Shown: positions 17,268 to 27,377, numbered from the stretch's first letter. The stretch: 64,000 bases of DNA from Streptomyces pactum (GCF_002005225.1 NZ_CP019724.1:62001-126000), one strand, 5' to 3'. The notes: a model not told the origin generated them from the sequence alone. Numbers and translations: made by a program.

Positions 17268-20200
17268 TCACCCAAGCCTTCGTGCATGCTTCAGCACTGG
17301 GTTCTCCGTCAGATTTCTGGGTTTGGCGATGATCAGTTCCCAACCGTGACTCAACACCCTCTGACCGTACTGGACCCCCTGCAGGGTGGCTGCATCGACC
17401 GCTCGGGTGAGGCCGAACAGCATCTCCTCGGTCTTGAAGCTCTTGGAGAAGCCGTTGTGCATGATCTCCTCGGCAATGTGCTTCGTTGCGTTGGGGTGCA
17501 CCCAGATCTGGCGGCCGCTTGAGGTGAGCAGATTGAAGGACTTGGGCAGCACGGTTCCGGCATAGACGGGCTGAGTCGCCACGATCCGCGTCCATACGGA
17601 AGCAGTGGCATGCTCGATCCCCTCCGCAGCCAGATGCCGGCTTCCCGAGGTGGGGAAGGGCGCCAACAGCAGGCTGCCGAACAGTCCGACGTTATATGCC
17701 GGCGGGCAGACTATTTGGGCTCCGGTGAGATGGCTGAAACTGCCGAGGGTGACGCCGTCGAGGAAGCCGAGGCTCGCCTGTCCAGTGACCTCGATGGCTT
17801 CGTTGGTGACCTTGTCGGAGAGTTCCTTGGCGGACTGGGCCGCGGGTGGGAGGGTTGCGGTTTCGCGGTCTTCCTTCTCACAGTCGCTGTCCCACCAGTT
17901 GCCTGAGAACAGGTCCTTCAGTTGCGTAGTGACACTGCACATGCCGCTAGGGTCGACGCGGCTGGTCGGCATGTTCTCCACGTAGGCGTAAGGCTGCGTG
18001 AAGGGCGTATCCGGGTCGGGTGTGTACGGGTCGGGGCGGGTGAAGCGACCGGTGATGGTGTCGTACTGGCGGGCGCGGAGGTCGAGGTACCCGGTTGTGG
18101 GGTCCTGGTAGGCGCCGGTGTAGGACGGTGCGATAGTGCTTCCGGTCCCGGTGCTCAGCTCCCGGTTGCCGAAGGGGTCATAGGCCATGCTGTGGTCGAC
18201 TGTGCCGGTGCTGTCGGTGACGTCCAAGGGCGAGCCCAGGGTGTCGTGAGTGTAGGAGAGTACGTCTCCGTTGCTGGCCTTCACGGCGGCGACCTGACCG
18301 AGCGGGTCGTAACGGTGGGACTTTACCGTTGTCAGGCCGGTGGTCTCAGTGGCGAGAAGGGGCAGCGGGGCGTTGGGGTCCCACGTGAGGCTCTTGGGGA
18401 GACTGCCTCCGATGCCTACTAGGTTGCCTTCGGAGTCGTGGCGGAAGGTTTGGCGTAGGCCGTCGTCCTTGGTGACTTCTGAGATTTGGCCGGCCAGGTC
18501 GTAGGTGTAGGTGTTGGCTCCGGCCTTGGTCTGGTTGCCCTCGTCGTCGTAGTCGTAGTTGGTGGTGGTGGAGCCTGTGGTGGACGAGGTGAGTTGGTGG
18601 GCGTCGTCGTAGGTGTAGCTGGTGGCCGTCGTCCCCAGTGTCGACGTGAGGCGGTTGCCCGCCTTGTCGTAGGTGTAGCTGGTGGTGCGGGAGGCGGCGC
18701 AGCCGCTGACCTGCGGTTGCGGGGCGCAGCCGGCGGTGATACGCCCGGCCTTGTCGTAGGTCAGGTCGTAGCCGCCTGCGGCGACCCCTGCCCGGGTGGT
18801 GTCGATGCGGGTGGGCTGGCCGGCGGGGGAGAGGGCGAGCGCGGTCTTGGTGACCACCGCTCCCGCCTTCGTGGCGTTGACGGACGTCAGTCGCGCCGCG
18901 GCGTCGTAGGTCCGTTCCTCGACCAGAGTGTTGGGCAACGTGGTACGGGTGAGGTTCGCTTCGGCGTCGTAGGTGTATTTGGTGGTGGTGGAGTCGGCGG
19001 CCATGGTGGCGGTGCGGCCGTCGGCGTCGTAGGTGTAGGTGATGGTGGTGCCGTCGGCGTACTTGCGGGTCAGCATCTGGCCTGCGGCGTCGTAGGTGTA
19101 GGCGAAGCCGCGGGTCTTGGTGAGGCGTCCGGCCTTGTCGTAGACGAAGTCCTCGGAGAGGGCTGCGTTCTCACGCAGGGTCATCTGTCCGGCGGCGTCG
19201 TACTGGTAGGTGACGTCTGGCGTGGTGTCGGAGTAGTCCACCTTGGTCAGCAGGCCGCGTGCGTCCCAGTTCTGGGTGGTGGTGCCCCGGGGCGTGGTCT
19301 TGGTGGTGAGGTTGCCGTCCGCGTCGTAGGCGTAGGAGGTCTTGCGGTCGAGCGGGTCGGTGACGGAGGTAAGTCGCTGTGCTGGGTCGTATCCGTAGGT
19401 GGTGACGTGCCCTGTCGGGTCGGTGCGCCGGATGCGGTTGCCGGCCTTGTCGTAGGCGTAGGCCGTCTTGCCGGCGTCGGGTGCGGTGACCGAGGTCAGG
19501 CGGCCGAGGGCGTCGTATCCGTAGGCGGTGGTGCGCTGGGCTGGATCGGTGACGGACGTGACGTTCCCGGAAGCGTCGTAGCTTCTCTTTGCGACGTTGC
19601 CCAGCGGGTCGGTCAGGCTGACTGGTTTGCCTGCGGCGTCGTAGTCGGTGGTCCAGGTGTATTTCGCTGGGGTGGCGCCGGAGGCGTTTCCGCGGGCGCT
19701 GACCATCCGTATCTGACGGTCGTCATCGTCGTAGGCGTAGGTGGTCTTGTGGCCGAGCGGCGTGGTGACGGACGTGCGGTTGCCGGCGACGTCGTACCCG
19801 TAGGTGGTGACTTTGCCCAGCGGGTCGGTCACGGTCGCGAGGAGGTCGGCGGCCGTGTAGGTGTACTTGGTGACCTTGCCTAGCGGGTCGGTGACCTGGG
19901 TGACGTTGCCGTTGCCGTCGTAGGCTGTGGTCGTGGTGCGGCCCAGCGGGTCGGTGACCTTGGTGGGCCGGTTGAGGGCGTCGTAGACGGTGCTGGTCAC
20001 CGCGCCCGTCGGGGCGACGGTCTTGGTGAGGTTGCCGGCGCGGTCGTAGGCGTACGTGGTCGTGTACTTCGTCCGGTCCGCGCCGGAGGCGTTGCCGTTG
20101 GGCGGGGTAACTGAGACGAGGCGGCCTGCCTTGTCGTAGCTGTACGTCGTCTTCCCGCCCGCCGCGTCGGTCTCGGCGGTGACGTTGCCGTTCGCGTCGT

Positions 20201-22457
20201 AGGCCGTGGTTTCGACGGAGCCGTCGGGAGCGGTTACCGAGGTGACGCGGTTGAACTTGTCGTAGCCGAAGGTGGTGACATTACCGGCCGCGTCGGTCGC
20301 CTTGGTTTGGTTGCCGTTCGCGTCGTAGTCGTAGGTGGTGGCGTTCCCGGCTGGGGCCGTGGTCTTCGCCAGCCGCCCGGCGGTGTCATAGGCGTACGTG
20401 GTGGTGTACTTAGCCGCGTCCGCGCCGGAGACGTTGCCGCGCGGGTCGGTGTTGGTGAGCAGGCGCCCTGCCGCGTCGTAGGTATAGGTGGTCTTGGCGC
20501 CGGACGGCGAGGTGCGCGAGGTCAGGTTGCCGTTGTCGTCGTAGCCGAGCGAGGTGACCTTGCCTCGGGGAGAGGTGGTCGTGGCCACCTGCCCCAGGGT
20601 GTTGTACGTGAAGGAGGTCTTGCCCACCGGGCCGACGATGGAGGTCAGCCGCCGCGTCGTGTCGTAGTTGTACGTCGTCTTGGCGCCTCGCCCGTCCGTG
20701 TGGGTCGAGACGTTGCGGGCGGAGTCGTACGTCCATGACTCGGTTACGCCTGCGCTGGTGCGGCTCAGCAGGCCACCGGCGGAGTCGTAGGTCATGGTCG
20801 TGCGCCGTCCCGCCGGGTCGGTTACGGCCGTCAGGCGCAGCTTCGTGTCGTACTGGTACGACGTGACGTTGCCGAGCGGGTCGATGCGGTTGCGCAGCAC
20901 GCTGCCGTGGTAGACGTCGGTCCAGATGCCGCCGGCCGGATCCTGGTAGTCGGTCTCCAGCGTCGCTCGGGAGAACGTGGCCTTCTTGCCGTCGGCGTCG
21001 GTGTGCTCGGTGACGCGGCCGCTGCTGTCGTACTTGGCCTGCATCGTCGTGCGGCCGGCCGGGTCCGTGACGCGGGCGAGCAAGTCGTCGGCGTCATAGG
21101 CGTAGACAGTGGTTCCGCCGTCGGTTCCCTTCACGGAGGTGAGGAGTCCGTCGGTGTAGCCGTAGTCGACGCTCTGGCCGCCGGGGAGCTCGACTGCTTC
21201 CAGCAGGTGGGTGGCCGGATCGACGGTCAGTTTCACCACTCGGCCGCCGGCGTCCTTTACCGACGCCAGGTCTGTGCCCGAGTACGTGAAGGTCAGGCCG
21301 ACTCCGCTGGCGTCCCGCCATCCGGTGAGCCGGCCGGTGCCGTTGAAGGTGAGCTTTTCCCGTGTGCCGCTGGTCAGTGTGAACCCGCTGCTCGCCGAGC
21401 CGGTCAGGGTTGCGGTGACGCCGAGCGAGGAGGCCGTGTAGGCACCAGAGGTGGCGTTCTTGGTGAAGGTGATGCGTGCACCGCTGTCGGCGGAGTAGAC
21501 CACCTTGGTGTCCGACACCTGGAGGCGTACGTCGTAGGCGAAGGACCAGCCCTTGCCCAGGACGCCGGATGACGTGTTGTTGGACGAGTACGTTCGCCGC
21601 AGCGCGAACGGGACCCCAGGAGCGTACAGCTGGGCGTCGACGGCGGCTTCTGTCTGGGCGCCGGTGGCGGTGTTGACCGGGTCGCCGATGTAGCCCTGGA
21701 AGGGCAGTCGGCCGGTGGTGTCCAGGCAACCGCACCCGTACGTCTCCGCGAGGGGGACGGACACCGGCCGGCCCTGGGCCTCGATGTTCGGGCCCTTTGC
21801 TTCGGCGCTCCAGCCGGTGGCGCAGCCCTTGCCCAGGGGGTCGGAGTGCGTTCCCCGGTCGGCCGAGACGGCGATCTTGTAGTAGTACTCGACGCCCTGG
21901 GTCAGGATCGTCGGGTCGGAGACGCCCCAGTTGAACGTCTTTCCGGAGTAGTCGGTCGAGCCGTCCGGGTCCGAGTCGCACCACTGCTTGATCAGCTTGT
22001 TGTCCGACGCCCGGTAGAGGGCCTTGTAGATCGACTCGGTACCGACCGGGGTGTCGAACTTGGTGTTGCCCCACTCCACATCGAAGCCGAACCACTTATG
22101 CGGGGCGACCCGCAGATTCGTCGGAGGGCTCAAAGCCGCAGCTGCGGCGGGCGCTCGGTCCTGCTTGGCACCCTTGGCGTCGGGTGCTGCGGCGTCGCTT
22201 TCGAGCGTCCTGTTGCCCGGGAGGCTGATGCTCGCACCCGGCTCCTTAGGCTCGCGCAGGTCGGCGACTTGGGCGCGTCTTTCTTTGAGCGTCATGGGGC
22301 GCTCAGGTTTCAGCGGCTTCGCGGATCTACCCGCGGGCACCTCCTTCACCACGCCGGCCCGGCCTGCTGCGGCAGCCACGCCCCCCACTGTCACGACGCT
22401 CCCGCCCAGCAACGCCAGGAGCGTCGAGAAAATTGCCAACAATCGTGCGGTACGCAC
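17268..22457 (-). CDS. Secreted RHS/YD-repeat polymorphic toxin
   Basis: This 1729-aa protein starts at GTG 22457 with GGAGGAG upstream. It opens with a signal peptide or membrane anchor (VRTARLLAIFSTLLALLGG). An FN3-like segment follows (about residues 110-220, LRVAPHKWFGFDVEWGNTKF), then DUF6531-type sequence (GDPVNTATGAQTEAAVDAQL). A long run of YD repeats (about residues 380-1400, such as TTYAYDAAGRL) builds the cocoon shell. The RHS core ends near residue 1505 with YLDLRARQYDTITGRF and DPSGMC. The roughly 225-residue tip after the core contains a hydrophobic stretch and then IWVHPNATKHIAEEIMHNG, a conserved-looking catalytic candidate. I cannot name the toxin class. An immunity-like gene follows at once. 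Confidence 0.88.
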   Translation of the reverse strand: MRTARLLAIFSTLLALLGGSVVTVGGVAAAAGRAGVVKEVPAGRSAKPLKPERPMTLKERRAQVADLREPKEPGASISLPGNRTLESDAAAPDAKGAKQDRAPAAAAALSPPTNLRVAPHKWFGFDVEWGNTKFDTPVGTESIYKALYRASDNKLIKQWCDSDPDGSTDYSGKTFNWGVSDPTILTQGVEYYYKIAVSADRGTHSDPLGKGCATGWSAEAKGPNIEAQGRPVSVPLAETYGCGCLDTTGRLPFQGYIGDPVNTATGAQTEAAVDAQLYAPGVPFALRRTYSSNNTSSGVLGKGWSFAYDVRLQVSDTKVVYSADSGARITFTKNATSGAYTASSLGVTATLTGSASSGFTLTSGTREKLTFNGTGRLTGWRDASGVGLTFTYSGTDLASVKDAGGRVVKLTVDPATHLLEAVELPGGQSVDYGYTDGLLTSVKGTDGGTTVYAYDADDLLARVTDPAGRTTMQAKYDSSGRVTEHTDADGKKATFSRATLETDYQDPAGGIWTDVYHGSVLRNRIDPLGNVTSYQYDTKLRLTAVTDPAGRRTTMTYDSAGGLLSRTSAGVTESWTYDSARNVSTHTDGRGAKTTYNYDTTRRLTSIVGPVGKTSFTYNTLGQVATTTSPRGKVTSLGYDDNGNLTSRTSPSGAKTTYTYDAAGRLLTNTDPRGNVSGADAAKYTTTYAYDTAGRLAKTTAPAGNATTYDYDANGNQTKATDAAGNVTTFGYDKFNRVTSVTAPDGSVETTAYDANGNVTAETDAAGGKTTYSYDKAGRLVSVTPPNGNASGADRTKYTTTYAYDRAGNLTKTVAPTGAVTSTVYDALNRPTKVTDPLGRTTTTAYDGNGNVTQVTDPLGKVTKYTYTAADLLATVTDPLGKVTTYGYDVAGNRTSVTTPLGHKTTYAYDDDDRQIRMVSARGNASGATPAKYTWTTDYDAAGKPVSLTDPLGNVAKRSYDASGNVTSVTDPAQRTTAYGYDALGRLTSVTAPDAGKTAYAYDKAGNRIRRTDPTGHVTTYGYDPAQRLTSVTDPLDRKTSYAYDADGNLTTKTTPRGTTTQNWDARGLLTKVDYSDTTPDVTYQYDAAGQMTLRENAALSEDFVYDKAGRLTKTRGFAYTYDAAGQMLTRKYADGTTITYTYDADGRTATMAADSTTTKYTYDAEANLTRTTLPNTLVEERTYDAAARLTSVNATKAGAVVTKTALALSPAGQPTRIDTTRAGVAAGGYDLTYDKAGRITAGCAPQPQVSGCAASRTTSYTYDKAGNRLTSTLGTTATSYTYDDAHQLTSSTTGSTTTNYDYDDEGNQTKAGANTYTYDLAGQISEVTKDDGLRQTFRHDSEGNLVGIGGSLPKSLTWDPNAPLPLLATETTGLTTVKSHRYDPLGQVAAVKASNGDVLSYTHDTLGSPLDVTDSTGTVDHSMAYDPFGNRELSTGTGSTIAPSYTGAYQDPTTGYLDLRARQYDTITGRFTRPDPYTPDPDTPFTQPYAYVENMPTSRVDPSGMCSVTTQLKDLFSGNWWDSDCEKEDRETATLPPAAQSAKELSDKVTNEAIEVTGQASLGFLDGVTLGSFSHLTGAQIVCPPAYNVGLFGSLLLAPFPTSGSRHLAAEGIEHATASVWTRIVATQPVYAGTVLPKSFNLLTSSGRQIWVHPNATKHIAEEIMHNGFSKSFKTEEMLFGLTRAVDAATLQGVQYGQRVLSHGWELIIAKPRNLTENPVLKHARRLG

Positions 22458-23280
22458 CGTTTCTCCTCCCCTGCCTTCACACCGAAGACACAAGATCCAC
22501 AAAGAGGAGACACGTATCACGCGTATGCATGTGCACGCCAACGATCGTGTGACGGATGTCCGTAAATGAATAAGCAGAGGGGTGAGCACCCCGCACCGCA
22601 AGAGGACTCCGACCGACAGCAGCGCTCGACGCAATAATGCTGCTGATACGGCCAATGCCCATGAAGACCACAGCCCGAACAGAGGCGCGGCCACCCGAAC
22701 TGTGGTCGCCTCTTCGCCCGCTGGGCAGTCCGGGGAGAACGGCTCAAACTCATCGCCGAGGCAAGCAGGGCAGAAGCCTGCCCGCCTGCGAAGCGTTGGG
22801 TGCGGTCTGACAGCGCGCAATGTTTGCGGTACCCCGTTGAGCTCCGATTTCGGCGGGCCCGTGCACTGCGAATCGCACCCACTACGACGGGAGACTGTGG
22901 AGGCGTTCTCGGAGGCCGAGAACATCGGCACCTGCCGTTTCCGGGCCGCTGGACGGCGTCCTGGAGACGGCAGGGGGAACCAGGGCGGGGGTCCGGGCCG
23001 TGCGCAGCGGGGGGGGGCATGCGGTCGCTGTCGTCTTGGCCGAGTTTCGGACGGCCGGCGGGTACCGGCGCGCGCGGCATCGCCGCACGGCTCGCGCGCG
23101 AGTACGGCGGCGTGGCAGCGAACACGCGCCTGGCCGCGCGCCATGGCAGAGGTTCGCACCCAGTACGAGCGCGAGGAGGCCGCTGCGGGTAGGTGACGGG
23201 GCCTTCGGGCGAGGAAGAGCGGGTTGGTGCTCACCGCAGCGGTCGTCGTCGCGGGTGTGTTCCAGTGCCGTGGTTGTGTG
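22458..23280. other. Intergenic region upstream of the RHS gene
   Basis: About 820 bases hold no gene that I can support. GGAGGAG for the RHS gene sits at the left edge. The area around 22480-22680 has lower GC than its surroundings (ACACGTATCACGCGTATGCA), as expected for a promoter region or older foreign DNA. A run of G lies near 23010. Confidence 0.45.
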
Positions 23281-23823
23281 TCAGCGGCTGGAGACGGCGC
23301 GGGCGGTGACGTCCGCCAGCTCTGTGGCCGAGGCGGGTGTCAGACGGTAGAAGCCCTGGAGGCTGACCGAGTTCTCGAGACGGCCGTCCACTACATACTT
23401 CAGGTTGCGGGTCTGGCCCCGGCGGTTGCGCCAGGTGAGCTGGGCCAGCAGGTCGCCAGGGATCGGCGTATCGAAGCGTACGGGTGTGGCGTCCACGTGC
23501 ACCGCGTCGGCGCCGCAGCCCTCGGCGCCGAGCATCGACCAGTCGTCGTGCCCGGGATAGGCGGGGTCCTCCCATGTTGCGGGGGCCGTGCCGCAGCAGC
23601 CGTGACGCTCGCGGTCGATGATCCGCATCCGGCTCACCACGAACACCTCACGCCGGTTGACATGCAGCGCGTACACCTCGTCCCCCGCCTGGGCGCCCGT
23701 CCACGCGGGCAGGGAAGAATGAACGCCGCTGAACGCGACCGGCGGCCGCTCCCCCACACGGCCGGCCCTGCGCAGCGCACGGCATGTGTCGTGGGTCCAC
23801 AAGACGGTGAAGGCATCAGACAT
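23281..23823 (-). CDS. Unknown protein, possible PUA/ASCH-like fold
   Basis: This 180-aa cytoplasmic protein opens MSDAFTVLWTHDTCRALRRA and continues with beta strands (GDEVYALHVNRREVFVVSRM) around the motif DEVY.L.V..R.VFVVSRM. That motif resembles small PUA/ASCH-type RNA-binding folds. The end TRNLKYVVDGRLENSVSLQG is well conserved in style. It sits alone between the RHS locus and the ISL3 element. The function is unknown. Confidence 0.6.
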   Translation of the reverse strand: MSDAFTVLWTHDTCRALRRAGRVGERPPVAFSGVHSSLPAWTGAQAGDEVYALHVNRREVFVVSRMRIIDRERHGCCGTAPATWEDPAYPGHDDWSMLGAEGCGADAVHVDATPVRFDTPIPGDLLAQLTWRNRRGQTRNLKYVVDGRLENSVSLQGFYRLTPASATELADVTARAVSSR

Positions 23824-24073
23824 ACCGTGATCCTATGAACGAGCACTGACATGCTCCCCCTCTCTCGACGTCTGGCCCTGACTCGTGAGCACGGCCCCGC
23901 GGCCACCAGGGTTCTTCGAGCGCCCGTGTCCTGCGGGAGCGGAGCGCGGAGGGTCGCCGACGCGCAACCCAGCCAGGAGTCGGCCCTGCCCCCGGCCGCA
24001 CACCGCACCGCCGCCCACCCGTCCCCTTCCCCTTTCTCTCTTTTCGGTCCGGGACCGGGACTGTCAAACGAGC

Positions 24074-25700
24074 GGGTCTGTTCCGTAGTCGGTGGTGACG
24101 GAGGGTGTGGTCAACCCAGGAGGATGCGGTGGCGGAGGAGAGGGAAGCTCGCGCGGCCGTACATCTGGCGCTTGATCAGCTTGGTTTTGTTGTTGACGCC
24201 TTCGGTGCCGCCGTTGTGGTGCGGCAGGGTGATGGCGGCGTCGACTGCGGCGCGGTCCTTCTCGAGGCCCCGGGTGAAGGCATGCAGGTGGGGCAGGTCC
24301 TCGGCCTGGGCCGAGGTGATCCAGGTGCTCAGCAGGGCGGCATTGCCGTCGGCGGGATCCAGCAGCACGGCGAAGCGGTGGATGAGGTCGGCCAGAGCGG
24401 TCATTTCGTGGCAGGCAGTGCGGGCGGCCTCGATACGTTCCCGCTGGTGGTCCTTGAGGCGGTCGGGACGGGTGAGCAGGTAGCGGGCCAGGCGACGGGG
24501 CGAGAGGGCGGGCCGGTCGGCCTCGACACGGCCCTGGTTGACGCAGCGAACCAGCAGGTTCGAGCTGCCGGTGTAGCCCAGGTCCCTGATCTCCTGGAGG
24601 AGATGGGTGACGGGGACGGCCGGGTTCTCCAGTCGGCGCTTGCGCAGGTGATCGCGGTAGGGATCCACAAGGGTGGGCCGGTATTTGGGGGCGCGGATGA
24701 GGCGCTCGGGCTCGGTGACGCGGTCATAGCGCTTGACGGTGTTCATGGCGAGGTTCAGGCGCCGTGCGCACTCCAGAAGTCCGACTCCGCGCTCGCGCAG
24801 GGCGTGGACCTGTTGCCAGCGCTCGCGGGTGGTGGCGGCCTGTCTCCCCTCAGCCGGGGGCGGGCCCTCTTTCGCCCAGCAGGTGCTGTGCGTGGCGACT
24901 TCTTTGCGGACGGCCTCGGTGAGGTTGTGCCACAGGTGCCAGCGGTCGCTGATCTGGACCGCGTCGGGCAGGGCTCGGCGGACCGCCTCGGCGTAGGTGG
25001 CCGATCCGTCCCGGCACACGGCCTCGATGCCCGGATGTCCGCACAGCCAGGCTTCCAGAGTGGCGGCTTCGCGGCCGGGCAGTACCTCGATTCGCTCACC
25101 GGTCTCGGCGTTGATGATGATCGTGGCGTAGCTCTGCCGGCGCCGCAGGGCGAAGTCGTCGACCCCGATCACCCGCGGGATCCGCACCTCCGGCACGGGC
25201 ACCCGCCGCAGCAGCCGCAGGGCAGAGGCGTACGACACGGGCACGGCCAGCGATCGGGCGAGTCGGGCGGACGCCCGGCCGCATAACTCCTTGACCAGCT
25301 CAGAGAGCTGGCCGGTCAGACGTGTGGTGCGGCGCTGATGGCGCTCCAGAAGCCCGGGGACCTGCTCTCGGAAGGTCTGCCGCCTGCAGCCCAGGACCGG
25401 ACAGACCAGCCGTCGTATCCTCACCCGGACCACGACCTGTCGGCCGTCGACCGGCACATCCCGCACCGTCCGGCCGTGATACCCGTGGACCCTCCCCGTC
25501 TCGACACCGCCCATCGGACAGGGAACGGGAACATCCCGGGTCCGGGCCGCAACCCGGACTATCTCGCCACCGTTCGCCACATCCTCGATGACCAACGCCG
25601 ACAACCCTGAAAACACCGTTGCTACAAGCGTGTTCACATCATGCACGCTCAATGATCACAGGCGGGCACTCACCGTTACCACCGACTACGGAACAGACCC
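24074..25700 (-). mobile_element. ISL3-family insertion sequence
   Basis: A perfect 23-bp terminal inverted repeat bounds the element. It begins GGGTCTGTTCCGTAGTCGGT at 24074 and its mirror ends at 25700. One transposase gene fills it. ISL3 elements usually duplicate 8 bp. The flanks (AAACGAGC left, GAACGATT right) are similar but not identical, so the target duplication is diverged or absent. Confidence 0.9.
24111..25652 (-). CDS. ISL3-family transposase
   Basis: This 513-aa protein has an N-terminal zinc-ribbon-like region (VPVPCPMGGVETGRVHGYHG and RRLVCPVLGCRRQTF). One expected cysteine of the first pair is replaced by Met-Gly. Then comes a DDE transposase domain with D in RVIGVDDFALRR (about residue 170), D in CRDGSATYAEAV (about 225) and ISDRWHLWHNL. 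The catalytic E lies in HHNGGTEGVNNKTKLIKRQM near residue 485, the ISL3 signature. It spans nearly the whole element and appears intact. Confidence 0.92.
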   Translation of the reverse strand: MSVHDVNTLVATVFSGLSALVIEDVANGGEIVRVAARTRDVPVPCPMGGVETGRVHGYHGRTVRDVPVDGRQVVVRVRIRRLVCPVLGCRRQTFREQVPGLLERHQRRTTRLTGQLSELVKELCGRASARLARSLAVPVSYASALRLLRRVPVPEVRIPRVIGVDDFALRRRQSYATIIINAETGERIEVLPGREAATLEAWLCGHPGIEAVCRDGSATYAEAVRRALPDAVQISDRWHLWHNLTEAVRKEVATHSTCWAKEGPPPAEGRQAATTRERWQQVHALRERGVGLLECARRLNLAMNTVKRYDRVTEPERLIRAPKYRPTLVDPYRDHLRKRRLENPAVPVTHLLQEIRDLGYTGSSNLLVRCVNQGRVEADRPALSPRRLARYLLTRPDRLKDHQRERIEAARTACHEMTALADLIHRFAVLLDPADGNAALLSTWITSAQAEDLPHLHAFTRGLEKDRAAVDAAITLPHHNGGTEGVNNKTKLIKRQMYGRASFPLLRHRILLG

Positions 25701-25839
25701 GAACGATTTACAGTCCCGAACAGGACACCCGCAGCCGCTGGTGTGGCCTGGTCGTCGCCCGGCAGGCGCATTTGCGCGCCGGGCGTTAACCAAGAAGGGG
25801 GGCCGTTTCCCGCGGGAAACGGCCCTGAGACGGCGTGGG

Positions 25840-26214
25840 TCAGGTGGGGTTCAGCGGAGTGATGCCGGTACCCGCGTACAACTCGGGTTCCAGCGACAGG
25901 ACCGTGAGCGGCTCGCCCGCCTTGACCGCGTGCCAGGCGATCGCAGCAGCGTGGGCCACCGGCCAGTCCACGTTTGTCCAGTCCATCGCGTCCACTGCGT
26001 GCGCTGCGGTGAACGGAACGTTCTCCGCGAACCGCAGGGATGCCGCGTGCTTGCCAGCGCCCGCAACCTGCCGTTCGGCAGCGAGCACGGAGAGGGAGGG
26101 GATGATGACACGGCCGGTGCCGCGCGATGCCTCGATGTAGAGGCCCGTGAAGAAGGAGTCCGCGCGGTACAGGGCTGCCAGAGCCGTGTGGTCCAGGACG
26201 GCCGTCAGGTTCAT
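25840..26214 (-). CDS. PIN-domain-like toxin
   Basis: This 124-aa protein begins MNLTAVLDHTALAALYRAD, placing an acidic residue at the end of strand 1 as in VapC-type PIN nucleases. A helical middle and late aspartates (AVDAMDWTNVDWPVAHAAAI) follow. PIN toxins are Mg-dependent RNases. Its ATG overlaps the stop of the RHH-type gene upstream by 4 bases (ATGA), the classic TA layout. Divergence from canonical VapC keeps confidence moderate. Confidence 0.68.
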   Translation of the reverse strand: MNLTAVLDHTALAALYRADSFFTGLYIEASRGTGRVIIPSLSVLAAERQVAGAGKHAASLRFAENVPFTAAHAVDAMDWTNVDWPVAHAAAIAWHAVKAGEPLTVLSLEPELYAGTGITPLNPT

Positions 26215-26465
26215 GCGGCGGCGCCGCCCTGATGGGCGCGGATCTTCGCCCAGGCGTCCTGGCCGACCTGCTGGACCTGCTCGGTGTACTCAATGCCGAG
26301 CTCTCGGGCCGCCTCGACCGCACGCTGCTCCCGCTCGGCTTCCGTGAGCTCACGCGTCGCGAGCTCCTCCAGCAGCTCCGTGATGGTGGTGCCGCGCTCC
26401 TCGGCGAGGACACGCAGCCGATCGCGCACTTCCTCGCTGGTCTTGATACTCGTCGGCTTGCTCAT
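26211..26465 (-). CDS. Ribbon-helix-helix antitoxin
   Basis: This 84-aa protein begins MSKPTSIKTSEEVRDRLRVL and continues AEERGTTITELLEELATREL. This is the strand-helix-helix pattern of Arc/CopG-type DNA-binding antitoxins, followed by an acidic toxin-neutralising tail. It is coupled to the PIN gene. Such antitoxins usually repress their own promoter, here just upstream of 26465. Confidence 0.75.
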   Translation of the reverse strand: MSKPTSIKTSEEVRDRLRVLAEERGTTITELLEELATRELTEAEREQRAVEAARELGIEYTEQVQQVGQDAWAKIRAHQGGAAA

Positions 26466-26939
26466 ACCAGCGATTCTACCGCCGGTAGAGCTCTCGAGAG
26501 AAGGGTCATCCGACAATGGACTGGCATGCAATTTGGTCCCCCGTCCATGGGCGAACGACGCATCACGGCAGCGCGAAGCTGGCCAGGTTCTTATGTCGAT
26601 CGACACGGAAGCTCAGCGCTCCAACCCGTCTGGCTGGGTATCCCCACTGCTCCCGCTCCGAGTCCGCGAGCGACACCCATCAGCAGTGTCCACCGCCTCC
26701 TGATCGTTCACGCGACGCAACTAACGCAATCCGACCGAGCGCCCGAAGGAAGCATCCTGGTGCTGTGACTCCCTGTTCTACCCCTTCTCGCCACCAATCA
26801 AGAAGACGACTACTGGTATTTCATTTCGTTAGCCTCTGCAAGAAGTCTAGCGGAACAGATGTATCGCCCTATACGACTGAATGGCAGCAGGCCACAGTTA
26901 AGATCACTAAGCAAGCGCGTCACAGCAACTGCGGCTCCC
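26466..26939. other. Intergenic region between the TA pair and the RHS immunity gene
   Basis: I see no gene. Base composition drops towards 26820-26990 (TATTTCATTTCGTTAGCC, CTATACGACTGAATGGCAGC), continuing into the lower-GC immunity gene. This points to transfer of the toxin tip and immunity cassette from a lower-GC source. Confidence 0.5.
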
Positions 26940-27377
26940 CTAGTCATGAAAATCCCCCGTTGTCACATCCCACCTGAATTCATACCAGAAAGATCCCTCG
27001 CGATACGCGCTCGGGTCGATCTCGCGAATGACATCTTCTACTCTTTGTGCGGCTTCTTCCCATTCGTCGGCATCGCTGTCTTCAGCATAGAACGGGAACA
27101 TTTCACTCAACCGGAGGACGCACTGAGTAAAATGCGGGAATGAAGTGTTGACGATATTGACGTCTCCGGGGTTCAGTCCGTACAGAACCTCCTGCGAGTC
27201 TTGGTCGAGGTACACGGAGACACTCAGGCCAAACACGCCGAAACGAATCAGCGCCTTCCCGGAATCCGACTCAACCGCTTCGAGTGAATCAAGCGACCGA
27301 TAGGAGAAAAATTCATGCGGAACGATCAACTCTGCCCCACCGTGCACGATACCAAGGTTGACGAGATCAATATTCAT
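26940..27377 (-). CDS. SUKH/SMI1-like immunity protein
   Basis: This 145-aa acidic protein contains IVPHEFFSYRSLDSLEAVES, VYLDQDSQEVLYGLNPGDV, and the end LRLSEMFPFYAEDSDADEWE with YREGSFWYEFRWDVTTGDF. This arrangement is typical of SUKH-4-type immunity proteins that neutralise nuclease or deaminase toxins. It lies 84 bases downstream of the RHS gene. GC and codon use are clearly lower than in flanking genes, like the toxin tip itself, so the pair was probably acquired together. Confidence 0.78.
   Translation of the reverse strand: MNIDLVNLGIVHGGAELIVPHEFFSYRSLDSLEAVESDSGKALIRFGVFGLSVSVYLDQDSQEVLYGLNPGDVNIVNTSFPHFTQCVLRLSEMFPFYAEDSDADEWEEAAQRVEDVIREIDPSAYREGSFWYEFRWDVTTGDFHD

Noticed and set aside
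18486-19883. Gly/Val-rich plus-strand frame of 465 codons
   Set aside because: It is the antisense shadow of YD repeats in the RHS gene; low complexity with no start context.
22570-23200. Gene upstream of the RHS locus
   Set aside because: Frames are open only because of high GC; no domain, start context or codon bias supports one.
24066-25708. 8-bp target duplication for the ISL3 element
   Set aside because: The flanking octamers AAACGAGC and GAACGATT do not match.
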